Shown here in pieces: positions 13,519 to 22,140 of a stretch of DNA of 64,000 nt. A program made the translations under genes and the position numbers. The first letter of the stretch is position 1. Every line of letters starts with the position of its first letter. The DNA comes from JBBRSD01 sp038245725. GTDB lineage: Bacteria > Actinomycetota > Coriobacteriia > Anaerosomatales > JAAXUF01. Below the pieces are notes generated by a model. The model ran no database searches. It saw only the letters and a program-made list of their open reading frames with translations, and was not told the origin of the DNA. Where the stretch lies: assembly GCA_038245725.1 (NCBI GenBank), contig JBBRSD010000001.1:310001-374000 (forward strand). Reading direction: 5' to 3'.

Positions 13519-14175
13519 GTGAGCCAAGTTGTTCCCATCGAGCGAGTCCCGCAGGGAGTGATAGAGCGGCTTCCCTCGTATCTCAACGTCCTGCTTCATC
13601 TTCGCGACGAGGGCTCAGAAACGCTCTCCTCAGCGCAGCTCTCACACCTCACGGGCGTCAATGCGGCGCAGATTCGCCGCGACCTGGCCTATTTTGGGCA
13701 ATTTGGAAAACGCGGCGTCGGCTACGAGATTGCGCTGCTTATCGACCGGATCCAGCGAATTCTTGGCTCCGATCACGCGCAACGACTCGCAATCGTCGGC
13801 GCGGGTAGCCTGGGTTCTGCAATCGCGCGCTACGACGGGCTGCGCAATCGAGGCTTCATCGTCACGGGGGTCTTTGACGCTGACCCGCGCAAGATCGGGT
13901 CGCGTGTCGGCGATCTCATCGTCCGCGACATCAACGAACTCGAGCGCGTCGTCGCGGAACAGGGCATCAGGTTCGGCGTGATCGCGGTACCCCCTGAGGC
14001 GGCCCAACAAGTCGCCGATCGCCTGTGCCGCGCCGGAATCCAGGTCGTCGTCAACTATTCGACCGCGTTCGTCCGTGTTCCTGAGGCCGTTACTCTTCAC
14101 AACACGGACCCGGTAAGCGAGCTCCTGCACACGCTGTACTATCTCTCGCGCGCGGAGGGCGTGGCGAGTGTATAG
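13519..14175 (+). CDS. rex: Redox-sensing transcriptional repressor Rex
   Basis: A 218-residue protein. Residues 10-80 form a winged helix with the conserved AAQIRRDLAYFGQFGKRGVGY recognition segment (R53, R54 and Y58 region). Residues 85-190 form a Rossmann domain with G94-A-G96-S-L-G99. The C-terminal segment PVSELLHTLYYLSRAE swaps between dimer partners. Rex binds NADH/NAD+ and represses fermentation and respiration genes when NADH is low. The GTG at 13519 follows CCGAGG. An upstream palindrome suggests self-control. Confidence 0.95.
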   Translation: MSQVVPIERVPQGVIERLPSYLNVLLHLRDEGSETLSSAQLSHLTGVNAAQIRRDLAYFGQFGKRGVGYEIALLIDRIQRILGSDHAQRLAIVGAGSLGSAIARYDGLRNRGFIVTGVFDADPRKIGSRVGDLIVRDINELERVVAEQGIRFGVIAVPPEAAQQVADRLCRAGIQVVVNYSTAFVRVPEAVTLHNTDPVSELLHTLYYLSRAEGVASV

Positions 14176-14254
14176 ACGTGGTGGTACGCTACTCGCTGAC
14201 GTCTAAGGCGGCCGACCGGTATCGGCCGTTCCCTATGTCCATGGAGGCATACGC

Positions 14255-14527
14255 ATGATTTCGACCTCAGTTTTCGCCATCGCACTGCCGTTCCTCGGTG
14301 GTATCGGAGCGCCAGAACTCATCATCATCTTGGTAATCGTACTCATTCTGTTTGGTCCCAAGCGCCTGCCGCAGCTCGGTAAGTCGCTGGGTAAGACGAT
14401 GAAAGCCATTCGTGAGGGCGCCGAAGGCAAGACTGAGGATGACGAAGAGGAAGTGACTGCTGCTGACGCCCCCAAGAAGGCCGAAGCCAAGTCGAAAGCT
14501 GCGGCGAAGTCTGACGACGAAGAGTAG
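14255..14527 (+). CDS. tatA: Twin-arginine translocase subunit TatA/TatE
   Basis: A 90-residue protein with an extracytoplasmic N-terminus, one membrane helix (about 19-33, PELIIILVIVLILFGPKRLP), the FGPKRLPQLG hinge and amphipathic helix, then an acidic, Lys/Ala-rich tail. It forms the pore for export of folded, RR-signal proteins. The tatC partner is not in the window. GGAGG precedes the ATG. It sits between rex and greA on the same strand. Confidence 0.92.
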   Translation: MISTSVFAIALPFLGGIGAPELIIILVIVLILFGPKRLPQLGKSLGKTMKAIREGAEGKTEDDEEEVTAADAPKKAEAKSKAAAKSDDEE

Positions 14528-14569
14528 CCTCCAGCGGCCGCTCGTGATTCCAGGTTACAGACGTCTTTC

Positions 14570-14597
14570 CAGGGCGCGCCTCAGATGGTGCGCCCTG
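14570..14597 (+). terminator. Hairpin downstream of tatA
   Basis: An 8 bp stem CAGGGCGC/GCGCCCTG with a 12-base loop, 43 bases after the tatA stop. No T run follows (TCCCTTGCGG), so terminator activity is uncertain. Confidence 0.5.
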
Positions 14598-14601
14598 TCC
14601 C

Positions 14602-14629
14602 TTGCGGCCTTCGCGCGTTCGTATATACT
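14602..14629 (+). promoter_or_regulatory. greA promoter
   Basis: TTGCGG (14602-14607), a 16 bp spacer, TATACT (14624-14629). It predicts a leader of roughly 95 bases before the greA ATG, containing the hairpin at 14645-14671. Confidence 0.55.
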
Positions 14630-14644
14630 TTCGTGGACATTTGA

Positions 14645-14671
14645 CGGGCTGCCCCTCCGCAGGGCAGCCCG
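14645..14671 (+). promoter_or_regulatory. greA leader hairpin
   Basis: A 10 bp perfect GC-rich stem CGGGCTGCCC/GGGCAGCCCG with loop CTCCGCA, located just after the predicted transcription start and about 60 bases before greA. It may be a pause or attenuator element or simply protect the 5' end. In E. coli greA also has a leader hairpin that makes a small RNA (GraL). Confidence 0.5.
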
Positions 14672-14731
14672 CGCGCATCGAGAGGCCCGCGAGCGCATTA
14701 CAATCGGTGGGCCACGAACGGGAGTTCTTGA

Positions 14732-15202
14732 ATGAACAAAGAGATCGCGCTCACCCCAGAAGGTCAGATCAAGCTCGAAGAGGAGCTTCGCCATCTCGAA
14801 ACCGTCCGCCGACGCGAGGTCGGGGAACGCATCAAGGAAGCCAAGGAGTTCGGTGACATCTCCGAGAACTCCGAGTACGACGATGCAAAGAACGAGCAGG
14901 CATGGGTCGAGAGTCGCGTCATCGAGGTGACGCAGATCCTTGCGCGCGCGACGATCATCGACGCGCCGAAGAAGAGCGACAAGGTCACTCTCGGCAGCAA
15001 GGTAGAAATCAAGAACGGCATGGGGGAAGCGCACGTCTACCAGGTCGTGGGCTCCGCCGAGGCTGACCCAGCGAACGACAAGATCAGCAACGAGTCGCCG
15101 GTTGGCCAAGCGATTCTCGGCCACAAGAAGGGCGATGTGGTCGGCGTGACCACACCCTCCGGCAAGGTGATCGAGTACACCGTCGTCGCGATCACGCGCT
15201 AG
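14732..15202 (+). CDS. greA: Transcription elongation factor GreA
   Basis: A 156-residue protein. The N-terminal coiled coil (1-75) carries the GDISENSEYDDAKNEQAWVE loop with the acidic tip that enters the RNA polymerase secondary channel. The C-terminal FKBP-like domain follows (PVGQAILGHKKGDVV-VTTPSG). It stimulates cleavage of backtracked RNA. It is 5 bp from lysS, so the two are probably co-transcribed. Confidence 0.96.
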   Translation: MNKEIALTPEGQIKLEEELRHLETVRRREVGERIKEAKEFGDISENSEYDDAKNEQAWVESRVIEVTQILARATIIDAPKKSDKVTLGSKVEIKNGMGEAHVYQVVGSAEADPANDKISNESPVGQAILGHKKGDVVGVTTPSGKVIEYTVVAITR

Positions 15203-15207
15203 CTTCG

Positions 15208-16731
15208 ATGACCGACGAGCAGCGTTCCGCCGTAGATCCCGGGGAGCCCGGCGGGGACATCGTTGACGACGACCCCTTCGTAGTTCGCCGAGCCAAGCTC
15301 GACGCGCTCCGCTCGGCTGGCCACCAGCCGTACGCCGACCATTGGGATGTGACGGCGCGTGCCGCGCAGCTCGAGGCGGACTTCGCGAACCTGGAATCCG
15401 GTGCAGAAACGGACTCCGTGGTAAGTGTCGCCGGGCGCCTCGTCGCCAAGCGTGACCAAGGCAAGATCGTCTTCCTCGTCATTCGGGACGCCACCGGCGA
15501 CCTGCAGCTCTTCACGCGCATCAACCTCGTTGGCGAGGAGAGTTTCGCTGCGGTCAAGGACCTCGATCTGGGCGACTGGATCGGCGCGGTCGGCACCGTA
15601 CTGCGCACCCGCCGAGGCGAGCTCTCCGTCGCGCCAACCGAGGTGACACTGCTCTCGAAGTCGCTTCGCCCGCTTCCCGAGAAGTATCACGGGCTCTCTG
15701 ACACTGAAACACGCTACCGGCAGCGCTACGTCGACCTCATCGCGAACCCCGAGGTCCGAGACGTGTTCACGACGCGCTTTCGGATCGTCGCCGCGATTCG
15801 GCGCTACATGGAGGCGCAGGGCTACCTCGAAGTAGAGACGCCGATGCTTCATCCGATCCCGGGCGGCGCGACGGCGCGACCGTTCGTTACGCACCACAAC
15901 GCGCTCGATATGCCGCTCTACCTGCGTATCGCGCCCGAGCTTTATCTCAAGCGCCTGCTTGTGGGCGGATTCGAACGCGTCTACGAAATCAACCGCTCCT
16001 TTCGTAACGAAGGCATGTCGGTTCGACACAATCCCGAGTTCACGATGCTCGAGGCGTACCAGGCATACGGCAACATGGGCTCGATGATGGACCTCACCGA
16101 AGGCATCGTCACGAATGCTGCGGAAGACGTTCTCGGCACCCTCGATTTCGAATACCAGGGCGTGGCGGTGTCGCTCAGATCGCCGTGGCGACGCGCCACG
16201 ATGATCGAACTCACGAGCGCAGCTGCCGACGAAGACGTCAGCTTCGCGCGAACCGTCGACGAGTTGCGCGCTTTGTGCGACAGGCACGCGGTGCCCTTCG
16301 AGAAGAGCTTCGGGAAGGGCAAGCTCATCAGCGAACTCTTCGAGAAGCTGGTGGAGCACACGCTCATCGAGCCCACGTTCGTCACGATGTATCCTGCGGA
16401 GATCTCGCCGCTGGCCCGCCGTAACGACGAGGATCCCGAGCTTACCGATCGCTTCGAGCTCATCATCACGGGTCGCGAGTTCGCCAACGCGTTCTCCGAG
16501 CTCGTCGACCCGGTCGACCAGCGTGGGCGCTTTGAGGCCCAGGCCGCGGCACAAGACGCGGGCGACAGCGAAGCGATGTGGATCGACGAAGACTATCTTC
16601 GTGCCCAGGAGTATGGCATGCCGCCGGCGGGCGGGATGGGGCTTGGCATCGACCGCCTCGTCATGCTGCTCACGGACTCGCCTTCGATCCGCGACGTGTT
16701 GCTCTTCCCGCAGATGCGGCCCGAGGGCTAG
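15208..16731 (+). CDS. lysS: Lysine--tRNA ligase, class II
   Basis: A 507-residue class IIb synthetase. An OB-fold anticodon-binding domain (about 70-160, VAGRLVAKRDQGKIVFLVIRD) precedes the catalytic domain with motif 1 (GYLEVETPMLHPIPGGA), motif 2 (YEINRSFRNEGMS-RHNPEFTMLEAY) and motif 3 (GMGLGIDRLVMLL). It charges tRNA-Lys. The ATG at 15208 is close to greA and lacks a clear ribosome site, suggesting translational coupling. Confidence 0.96.
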   Translation: MTDEQRSAVDPGEPGGDIVDDDPFVVRRAKLDALRSAGHQPYADHWDVTARAAQLEADFANLESGAETDSVVSVAGRLVAKRDQGKIVFLVIRDATGDLQLFTRINLVGEESFAAVKDLDLGDWIGAVGTVLRTRRGELSVAPTEVTLLSKSLRPLPEKYHGLSDTETRYRQRYVDLIANPEVRDVFTTRFRIVAAIRRYMEAQGYLEVETPMLHPIPGGATARPFVTHHNALDMPLYLRIAPELYLKRLLVGGFERVYEINRSFRNEGMSVRHNPEFTMLEAYQAYGNMGSMMDLTEGIVTNAAEDVLGTLDFEYQGVAVSLRSPWRRATMIELTSAAADEDVSFARTVDELRALCDRHAVPFEKSFGKGKLISELFEKLVEHTLIEPTFVTMYPAEISPLARRNDEDPELTDRFELIITGREFANAFSELVDPVDQRGRFEAQAAAQDAGDSEAMWIDEDYLRAQEYGMPPAGGMGLGIDRLVMLLTDSPSIRDVLLFPQMRPEG

Positions 16732-16783
16732 CGGGAGCGGAGTATCTGAGCTGCTAAGTACCGGCTCGCACGCTCGGCGCGAA

Positions 16784-16808
16784 AATCTAAGTCCCCGCCA
16801 CTTAGATT
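16784..16808. promoter_or_regulatory. Perfect 9-7-9 inverted repeat upstream of clpC (HAIR-like geometry)
   Basis: AATCTAAGT, a 7-base spacer, ACTTAGATT: a perfect 9 bp inverted repeat, AT-rich in a GC-rich region. The 7-base spacer equals that of the HspR element HAIR (CTTGAGT-N7-ACTCAAG), but only four of seven arm bases agree. It lies 52 bases after lysS and about 130 before clpC. It is probably an operator for a stress regulator; it could instead be a weak transcript-end hairpin, but no T run follows. Confidence 0.5.
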
Positions 16809-16866
16809 CGTGGCACTTTCCTTGCTCTCTCCACATCACACGCCTGTTGATGTCGGACGAGGCGGG

Positions 16867-16872
16867 TATACT
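16867..16872 (+). promoter_or_regulatory. Candidate clpC -10 element
   Basis: TATACT about 67 bases before the clpC ATG. TTGATG at 16847-16852 is only 14 bases upstream, too close for a normal -35, so the promoter may need an activator. Confidence 0.4.
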
Positions 16873-16938
16873 CGACCTACAAGTTTACGGAGCCATCCGG
16901 TTTCCACTTTGGAGCCGTTACGATAGGGAGGCGCTCAT

Positions 16939-19497
16939 ATGTTCGAGCGATTCACAGAGAAGGCGCGCCGGGTTGTGGTCTACGCCCAGGAAGACGCGCG
17001 CATGCTCAACCAGAACTACATCGGCACCGAGCACCTCTTGCTCGGCCTTATTCGCGAGCAGGATGGTATCGCGGCCAAAGCACTCGAGTCGCTCAATATC
17101 TCTCTCGAAGATGTCCACGGGCAGGTCGAGGACCTCATCGGCAGGGGCACGTTCGTGCCGACTGGCCACATCCCGTTCACGCCGCGTGCGAAGAAGGTGC
17201 TCGAGCTGTCGCTCCGCGAGGCGCTCCAGCTTGGCCACAACTACATCGGCACGGAGCACATTCTGCTCGGCCTGATCCGAGAAGGAGAGGGTGTTGCAGC
17301 CCAGGTGCTGCTGAACCTCGGAGCCGATCTGGAGAAGGTCCGCTCCGCGGTCATCCAGCTCCTCTCCGGACACTACGGCAAGGGTGCCGAAGTCAGCGAG
17401 GAGCGCCGTGGTGCCGGTGGTGGTTCGTCGATGCTTGACGAGTTCGGCCGCAACCTGACGCGACAAGCTCGCGAGGGCAAGCTCGACCCGGTCATTGGTC
17501 GCGAGAACGAGATCGAGCGGGTCATGCAGATCCTGTCGCGCCGCACCAAGAACAATCCCGTCCTCATCGGCGAGCCGGGCGTGGGTAAGACCGCCGTCGC
17601 CGAGGGCCTCGCGCAGCGCATCGCGAGCGACGAAGTCCCCGAGACGATCAAGGACAAGCAGCTCTACACGCTGGACCTCGCGGCTCTCGTCGCGGGCAGC
17701 AAGTACCGTGGCGAGTTCGAGGACCGGCTCAAGAAGGTCATCAAGGAGATTCGCGAACGCGGCGACATCATCCTGTTCGTCGACGAGATGCACACGCTCG
17801 TAGGCGCGGGTGCTGCCGAGGGCGCGATCGACGCGGCAAGCATCATCAAGCCGGCGCTCGCGCGCGGCGAGCTGCAGACCATCGGCGCGACCACGCTCGA
17901 CGAGTACCGCAAGTACGTCGAGAAAGACCCGGCACTCGAGCGACGTTTCCAGCCCATCCAGGTGGGCGCGCCCAGCGTCGAGGAGACGATCGCAATCCTC
18001 AAGGGCCTGCGCGATCGCTATGAAGCGCATCACCGCGTGACCATCACCGACGCGGCCGTCGTCGCCGCGGCCACCCTTTCTGACCGCTATATCTCGGACC
18101 GCTTCCTGCCTGACAAGGCGATCGACCTCATCGACGAGGCCGGCGCCAAGATGCGCATCAAGATGATGACGGCGCCTCCGGGTGTCAAAGAGGTCGAAGA
18201 TCGCCTGCGCTCGGTGCGAGCCGAGAAGGAAGCTGCCATCGAGGCCCAGGAGTTCGAGAAGGCCGCTAGCATGCGCGACCGCGAGAAGCAGATCCTCGCC
18301 GAGAAGCGCACGCTTGAAGAAGAGTGGATGAAGCCGGACAACCGCCGCGTCGTCGAAGTGGGCGAGCGCGAGATCGCGGAAGTGGTCTCGATGTGGACCG
18401 GCGTGCCGGTCACTGCTCTCACCGAAGAGGAGACCGCGAAGCTGCTCCGCATGGAGACGGTGATTCACGAGCGCATCGTCGGTCAGGACGAGGCCGTGAC
18501 CGCTGTGAGCAAGGCAATCCGCCGCGCCCGCGCCGGGCTCAAGGACCCCCGCCGGCCCAGTGGCTCGTTCATCTTCCTCGGCCCGTCGGGCGTGGGTAAG
18601 ACCGAGCTGTCAAAGGCGCTCGCGAACTTCCTGTTCGGCAGCGAGGACTCGCTCATTAGCCTCGACATGTCGGAGTACATGGAGAAGCACACGGTCTCGC
18701 GGCTCATCGGCTCGCCTCCGGGCTACGTGGGCTTCGATGACGGCGGCCAGCTCACGGAGGCTATTCGCCGCAAGCCCTACTCGGTCATCCTGTTCGACGA
18801 GATCGAGAAGGCTCATCCGGACGTGTTCAACGTCTTGCTTCAGATTCTCGAAGAGGGTCGACTCACCGACGCGCAGGGCCGCAAGGTCAACTTCAAGAAC
18901 GCGATCATCATCATGACGAGCAACATCGGCGCGCGCGATATCGTCAAGTCGGCCTCGCTCGGCTTCATGCCGGCGACGGCCGGTGGCGGCATCGGCTACG
19001 ACGTCGTCAAGGAGCGCGTGACCAACGAGCTCAAGAAGCTGTTCCGCCCCGAGCTCCTCAACCGCGTCGACGAGGTCATCGTCTTCCACGACCTCGACAC
19101 CGAGCAGATCGAGCAGATCGTCGATCTCATGGTCGATCGCCTTCGGGTCCAGCTCGGCCAGCAGGGCTTTGGCATCGTGATCACCGAAGACGCACGCAAG
19201 CTCCTTGCGAAGGAGGGCTTCGACTCCACGCTCGGCGCACGCCCGTTGAGGCGCGCGATCCAGCGGCTGATCGAAGATCCGCTTTCCGAGCAGATTCTCG
19301 CCGGCAACTGGCTGGCTGGCGATGTGATCGAGGTATTCGTCGAGGACGACAAGCCGTCGTTCCGCAAGGGCGAGGGCATCGTAGCGGTGTCCACACGTCG
19401 TGCTGAGGATGTCGAAACCGAGAAGTCCGCGGCTCCCCGTCGCTCGAGTTCGCGCTCCGGCGGAGGCAAAGCCTCCGGCGGTGCTGCGGGCGAGTAG
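16939..19497 (+). CDS. clpC: ATP-dependent Clp protease ATP-binding subunit ClpC
   Basis: An 852-residue AAA+ unfoldase. Two Clp N repeats (1-140), first AAA+ module with Walker A GEPGVGKTAV near residue 211 and Walker B ILFVDEMHTL, a UVR/middle region (about 425-460), second module with GPSGVGKTEL near 549 and sensor ILNRVDEVIVF, then a Ser/Gly/Lys-rich tail. It feeds substrates to ClpP. The N repeats and middle region mark ClpC rather than ClpA or ClpB. GGGAGG precedes the ATG. No ctsR or mcsAB genes are present, unlike the Firmicutes operon. Confidence 0.97.
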   Translation: MFERFTEKARRVVVYAQEDARMLNQNYIGTEHLLLGLIREQDGIAAKALESLNISLEDVHGQVEDLIGRGTFVPTGHIPFTPRAKKVLELSLREALQLGHNYIGTEHILLGLIREGEGVAAQVLLNLGADLEKVRSAVIQLLSGHYGKGAEVSEERRGAGGGSSMLDEFGRNLTRQAREGKLDPVIGRENEIERVMQILSRRTKNNPVLIGEPGVGKTAVAEGLAQRIASDEVPETIKDKQLYTLDLAALVAGSKYRGEFEDRLKKVIKEIRERGDIILFVDEMHTLVGAGAAEGAIDAASIIKPALARGELQTIGATTLDEYRKYVEKDPALERRFQPIQVGAPSVEETIAILKGLRDRYEAHHRVTITDAAVVAAATLSDRYISDRFLPDKAIDLIDEAGAKMRIKMMTAPPGVKEVEDRLRSVRAEKEAAIEAQEFEKAASMRDREKQILAEKRTLEEEWMKPDNRRVVEVGEREIAEVVSMWTGVPVTALTEEETAKLLRMETVIHERIVGQDEAVTAVSKAIRRARAGLKDPRRPSGSFIFLGPSGVGKTELSKALANFLFGSEDSLISLDMSEYMEKHTVSRLIGSPPGYVGFDDGGQLTEAIRRKPYSVILFDEIEKAHPDVFNVLLQILEEGRLTDAQGRKVNFKNAIIIMTSNIGARDIVKSASLGFMPATAGGGIGYDVVKERVTNELKKLFRPELLNRVDEVIVFHDLDTEQIEQIVDLMVDRLRVQLGQQGFGIVITEDARKLLAKEGFDSTLGARPLRRAIQRLIEDPLSEQILAGNWLAGDVIEVFVEDDKPSFRKGEGIVAVSTRRAEDVETEKSAAPRRSSSRSGGGKASGGAAGE

Positions 19498-19503
19498 GAG
19501 CGG

Positions 19504-20853
19504 ATGGCGAAAGCGCGTTCTGTCTGGAGATGCCAAACGTGCGGCGCAAGTGCGCTGCGCTGGCAGGGCCGCTGTAGCGATTGCGGCGAGTTCGGCACCA
19601 TGGTCGAAGAGATCGAGCAGCCCGTCGGGGACTCCCGGCGGGCGGCTCGTGCGTCGGCGGTGGCGCTCGGGCTCGACGCGGTCGGGGCCTGTGAGGCCTC
19701 CCGCATCTCGACCGGAATCGACGAACTCGACCGGGTGCTCGGCGGCGGGCTCGTCACCGGCTCCCTCGTGCTTCTCGGCGGTGAGCCGGGGATCGGGAAG
19801 TCGACGCTGCTCCTGCAGGCGGCTGACTCGCTGGGTCGAGGTGGCACCGAGGTGCTGTACGTGTGCGGTGAGGAGTCGCCGCAGCAGATCGGGCTGCGTG
19901 CGAAGCGTCTGGGCGCCACGAGCGCCAGCGTGCAACTGCTCCCGGAGCTCGACATCATCGCGGTGGAAGATGCCGTGCGCGAACGCAAGCCGGGCGTTCT
20001 GATCATCGACTCGATTCAGACCGCGTTCGACTCCGAGCTCGCGGGCGCCGCCGGGAGCGTGGGGCAGGTGCGCGCATGCACCGCTCGGCTTATGCGCGTG
20101 GCAAAGGACCTCGGCGTGACGACACTGCTCGTGGGCCACGTCACGAAGGACGGCGCCATCGCGGGCCCACGAGTGCTCGAGCATATGGTTGACGCGGTGC
20201 TGTACTTCGAGGGAGACAGGGACCACGCATTCCGCATCGTCCGCGCGGTCAAGAACCGCTTCGGATCGTCGAGCGAGATCGGCATCTTCGAGATGGGCGA
20301 GCGAGGACTCATCGGCGTGGGGTCGCCGTCGGCGGCTCTGCTCTCCGAGCGTGCCGGTGCGGTTTCCGGTTCCGCCGTGATGGCGGCCATGGAAGGATCG
20401 CGGCCGCTGCTCGTCGAGATTCAGGCGCTCGTCACGCCCAGCTATCTGCCCGCACCTCGCCGGCTCGCGAACGGCGTTGAAGGATCGCGGCTACTTCAGG
20501 TCATCGCGGTGCTCGAGCGCCGTGCGGGGCTCTCCTTCGCCGGTCAGGACGTCTACGTTTCAGTTGCCGGAGGCGTGCGAGTCCTCGAACCCGCGGTCGA
20601 CCTTCCGCTCGCGCTGGCGCTTGCCTCGGCGCTCAAGGACACGCCGGTGCCGCTGGACGTGGCGTCCTTCGGCGAACTGGGCCTGACGGGGCACGTTCGG
20701 CCCGTTTCGCAGGCCGCCACGCGCGTCAGGGAGGCGTCGCGCTTCGGCATGAATCGCGTGCTCGGCGTCGCGCCCGCTGCCTTCGACGCGGCGGAGGCAT
20801 CCTCGCTCGTTCGCGTCGAGTCGCTCGCTGATGCGTTGCGAGTACTCCGATGA
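19504..20853 (+). CDS. radA: DNA repair protein RadA (Sms)
   Basis: A 449-residue protein. Zinc finger C10-x2-C13-x10-C24-x2-C27, RecA-like ATPase with Walker A GGEPGIGKST (about 97-106), the RadA-specific KNRFG motif near 250, and a Lon-like C-terminal domain (about 290-449). It promotes branch migration of recombination intermediates. It is 6 bp after clpC and next to disA, as in many Gram-positives. Confidence 0.96.
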   Translation: MAKARSVWRCQTCGASALRWQGRCSDCGEFGTMVEEIEQPVGDSRRAARASAVALGLDAVGACEASRISTGIDELDRVLGGGLVTGSLVLLGGEPGIGKSTLLLQAADSLGRGGTEVLYVCGEESPQQIGLRAKRLGATSASVQLLPELDIIAVEDAVRERKPGVLIIDSIQTAFDSELAGAAGSVGQVRACTARLMRVAKDLGVTTLLVGHVTKDGAIAGPRVLEHMVDAVLYFEGDRDHAFRIVRAVKNRFGSSSEIGIFEMGERGLIGVGSPSAALLSERAGAVSGSAVMAAMEGSRPLLVEIQALVTPSYLPAPRRLANGVEGSRLLQVIAVLERRAGLSFAGQDVYVSVAGGVRVLEPAVDLPLALALASALKDTPVPLDVASFGELGLTGHVRPVSQAATRVREASRFGMNRVLGVAPAAFDAAEASSLVRVESLADALRVLR

Positions 20854-20901
20854 CGGGAACGCACACGGTAGCGGTTTGCGAACCCGTGCCGCAAGGGGCG
20901 G

Positions 20902-22029
20902 TTGCATGCTGGTGAACTCATGGCAGAATCGACCTTACGAACATCTCGGCAGACCACGGGGGACGATGTGATCGATCCGAAGGCCAGAGAGTTGCTCCGA
21001 GAGGAACTCAAGAAGGTTGCTCCGGGCACGCAGCTGCGCGAGGGGCTCGACATGATTCTCGCGGCTCGGACCGGCGCGCTCGTCGTCATCGGGGACGAGG
21101 CCGGCGTCAAAGGCCTGTGCGACGGCGGTTTCGTCATCGACATCCCCTTCACGCCGCAGCGGCTTTTCGAGCTCGCCAAGATGGACGGCGCCGTCATCCT
21201 CGACCAGTATGCAGCGCGCATCATGCGAGCCAATGCCCACCTGCAGCCTGACCCGTCGCTGCCCACGAGCGAGACGGGCATGCGCCACCGCACCGCAGAG
21301 CGCGTGAGCAGGCAGACCAAGGCGCTCGTGATCTCAGTGTCGCAGCGGCGACAAGTCGTCAGCCTCTACCTGCGTGGACGCCGCATGGCTCTCGAAGACA
21401 CCGAGGTCGTGCTCGCGAAGGCGAACCAGGCGCTCCAGACGCTGCAGAACTACCGCACCCGCCTCGGCGAGGTGATGGTCCGGCTGACGCAGCTTGAGTT
21501 CGACGACCTCGTCACCCTCGGCGACGTCGCCGAGACGATCGGCCGCTTCGAGATGGTCCGGCGCATCTCTCACGAGGTCGCGCGCTACATCGGTCAACTG
21601 GGAACCGAGGGTAGACTCGTGCGCATGCAAGCCGACGAGCTGACAGCCGGCATCGACGAGCAGTACAGCCTGCTCGTGCGCGACTACGCTGACGATGCCG
21701 GAGCCCGCAACGCCGCCGCCCTGCGCACGCGTCTGGGGGATCTGCCGCTCGACCGGCTGCTCGAGCCCGACGCGGTCGCACACGAGCTGGGGCTGTCGGC
21801 TGGCGATCGCGCCGAGCAGCACCTCCGGCCCCGCGGCTACCGCGTCCTCGCGCAGATCCCCGCGCTCCCGGCGACCGTCGTCAACCGCATCGTGGAGAGG
21901 TTCGCCTCGCTCCCCGCGATCGTGCGCGCGACCGTGAGCGAACTCGACGACGTCGACGGTGTCGGCACGCGGCGTGCGAAAGCCATCGCCAACGGGCTTG
22001 GGCGCATTCGCGCTCACGCAACGCTGTAG
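20902..22029 (+). CDS. disA: DNA integrity scanning diadenylate cyclase DisA
   Basis: A 375-residue protein. The N-terminal DAC domain has the catalytic D95-G96-A97 and GM-R128-H129-R130 motifs, which condense two ATP to c-di-AMP. A helical spine follows, then a C-terminal HhH domain (about 318-372, ERFASLPAIVRATVSELDDVDGVGTRRAKAI) for binding branched DNA. c-di-AMP controls potassium and cell-wall physiology; DisA stops making it on damaged DNA. Start ATG 20902 follows AAGGGGCGG; ATG 20920 is a possible alternative. Confidence 0.96.
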   Translation: MHAGELMAESTLRTSRQTTGDDVIDPKARELLREELKKVAPGTQLREGLDMILAARTGALVVIGDEAGVKGLCDGGFVIDIPFTPQRLFELAKMDGAVILDQYAARIMRANAHLQPDPSLPTSETGMRHRTAERVSRQTKALVISVSQRRQVVSLYLRGRRMALEDTEVVLAKANQALQTLQNYRTRLGEVMVRLTQLEFDDLVTLGDVAETIGRFEMVRRISHEVARYIGQLGTEGRLVRMQADELTAGIDEQYSLLVRDYADDAGARNAAALRTRLGDLPLDRLLEPDAVAHELGLSAGDRAEQHLRPRGYRVLAQIPALPATVVNRIVERFASLPAIVRATVSELDDVDGVGTRRAKAIANGLGRIRAHATL

Positions 22030-22140
22030 TCTCGCCGATACCTGCAGCGACGACCCCACGTCGTGGTCGTGATAGCATCCAACTTGCTCGGGCGCATACG
22101 GTGCTCGAACGCGACTCCCAGGGAGGTGGAGGCGAGCGGC

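Noticed and set aside
16784..16808. The clpC inverted repeat as the lysS terminator
   Set aside because: The stem is AT-rich and no T run follows; a DNA operator is the better explanation.
15199..16839. Long minus-strand open frame opposite lysS
   Set aside because: It mirrors lysS codon positions, is Arg/His/Asp-rich and has no ribosome site or domain.
16918..20226. Long minus-strand open frames opposite clpC and radA
   Set aside because: Typical antisense shadows in GC-rich genes; they resemble no protein family.
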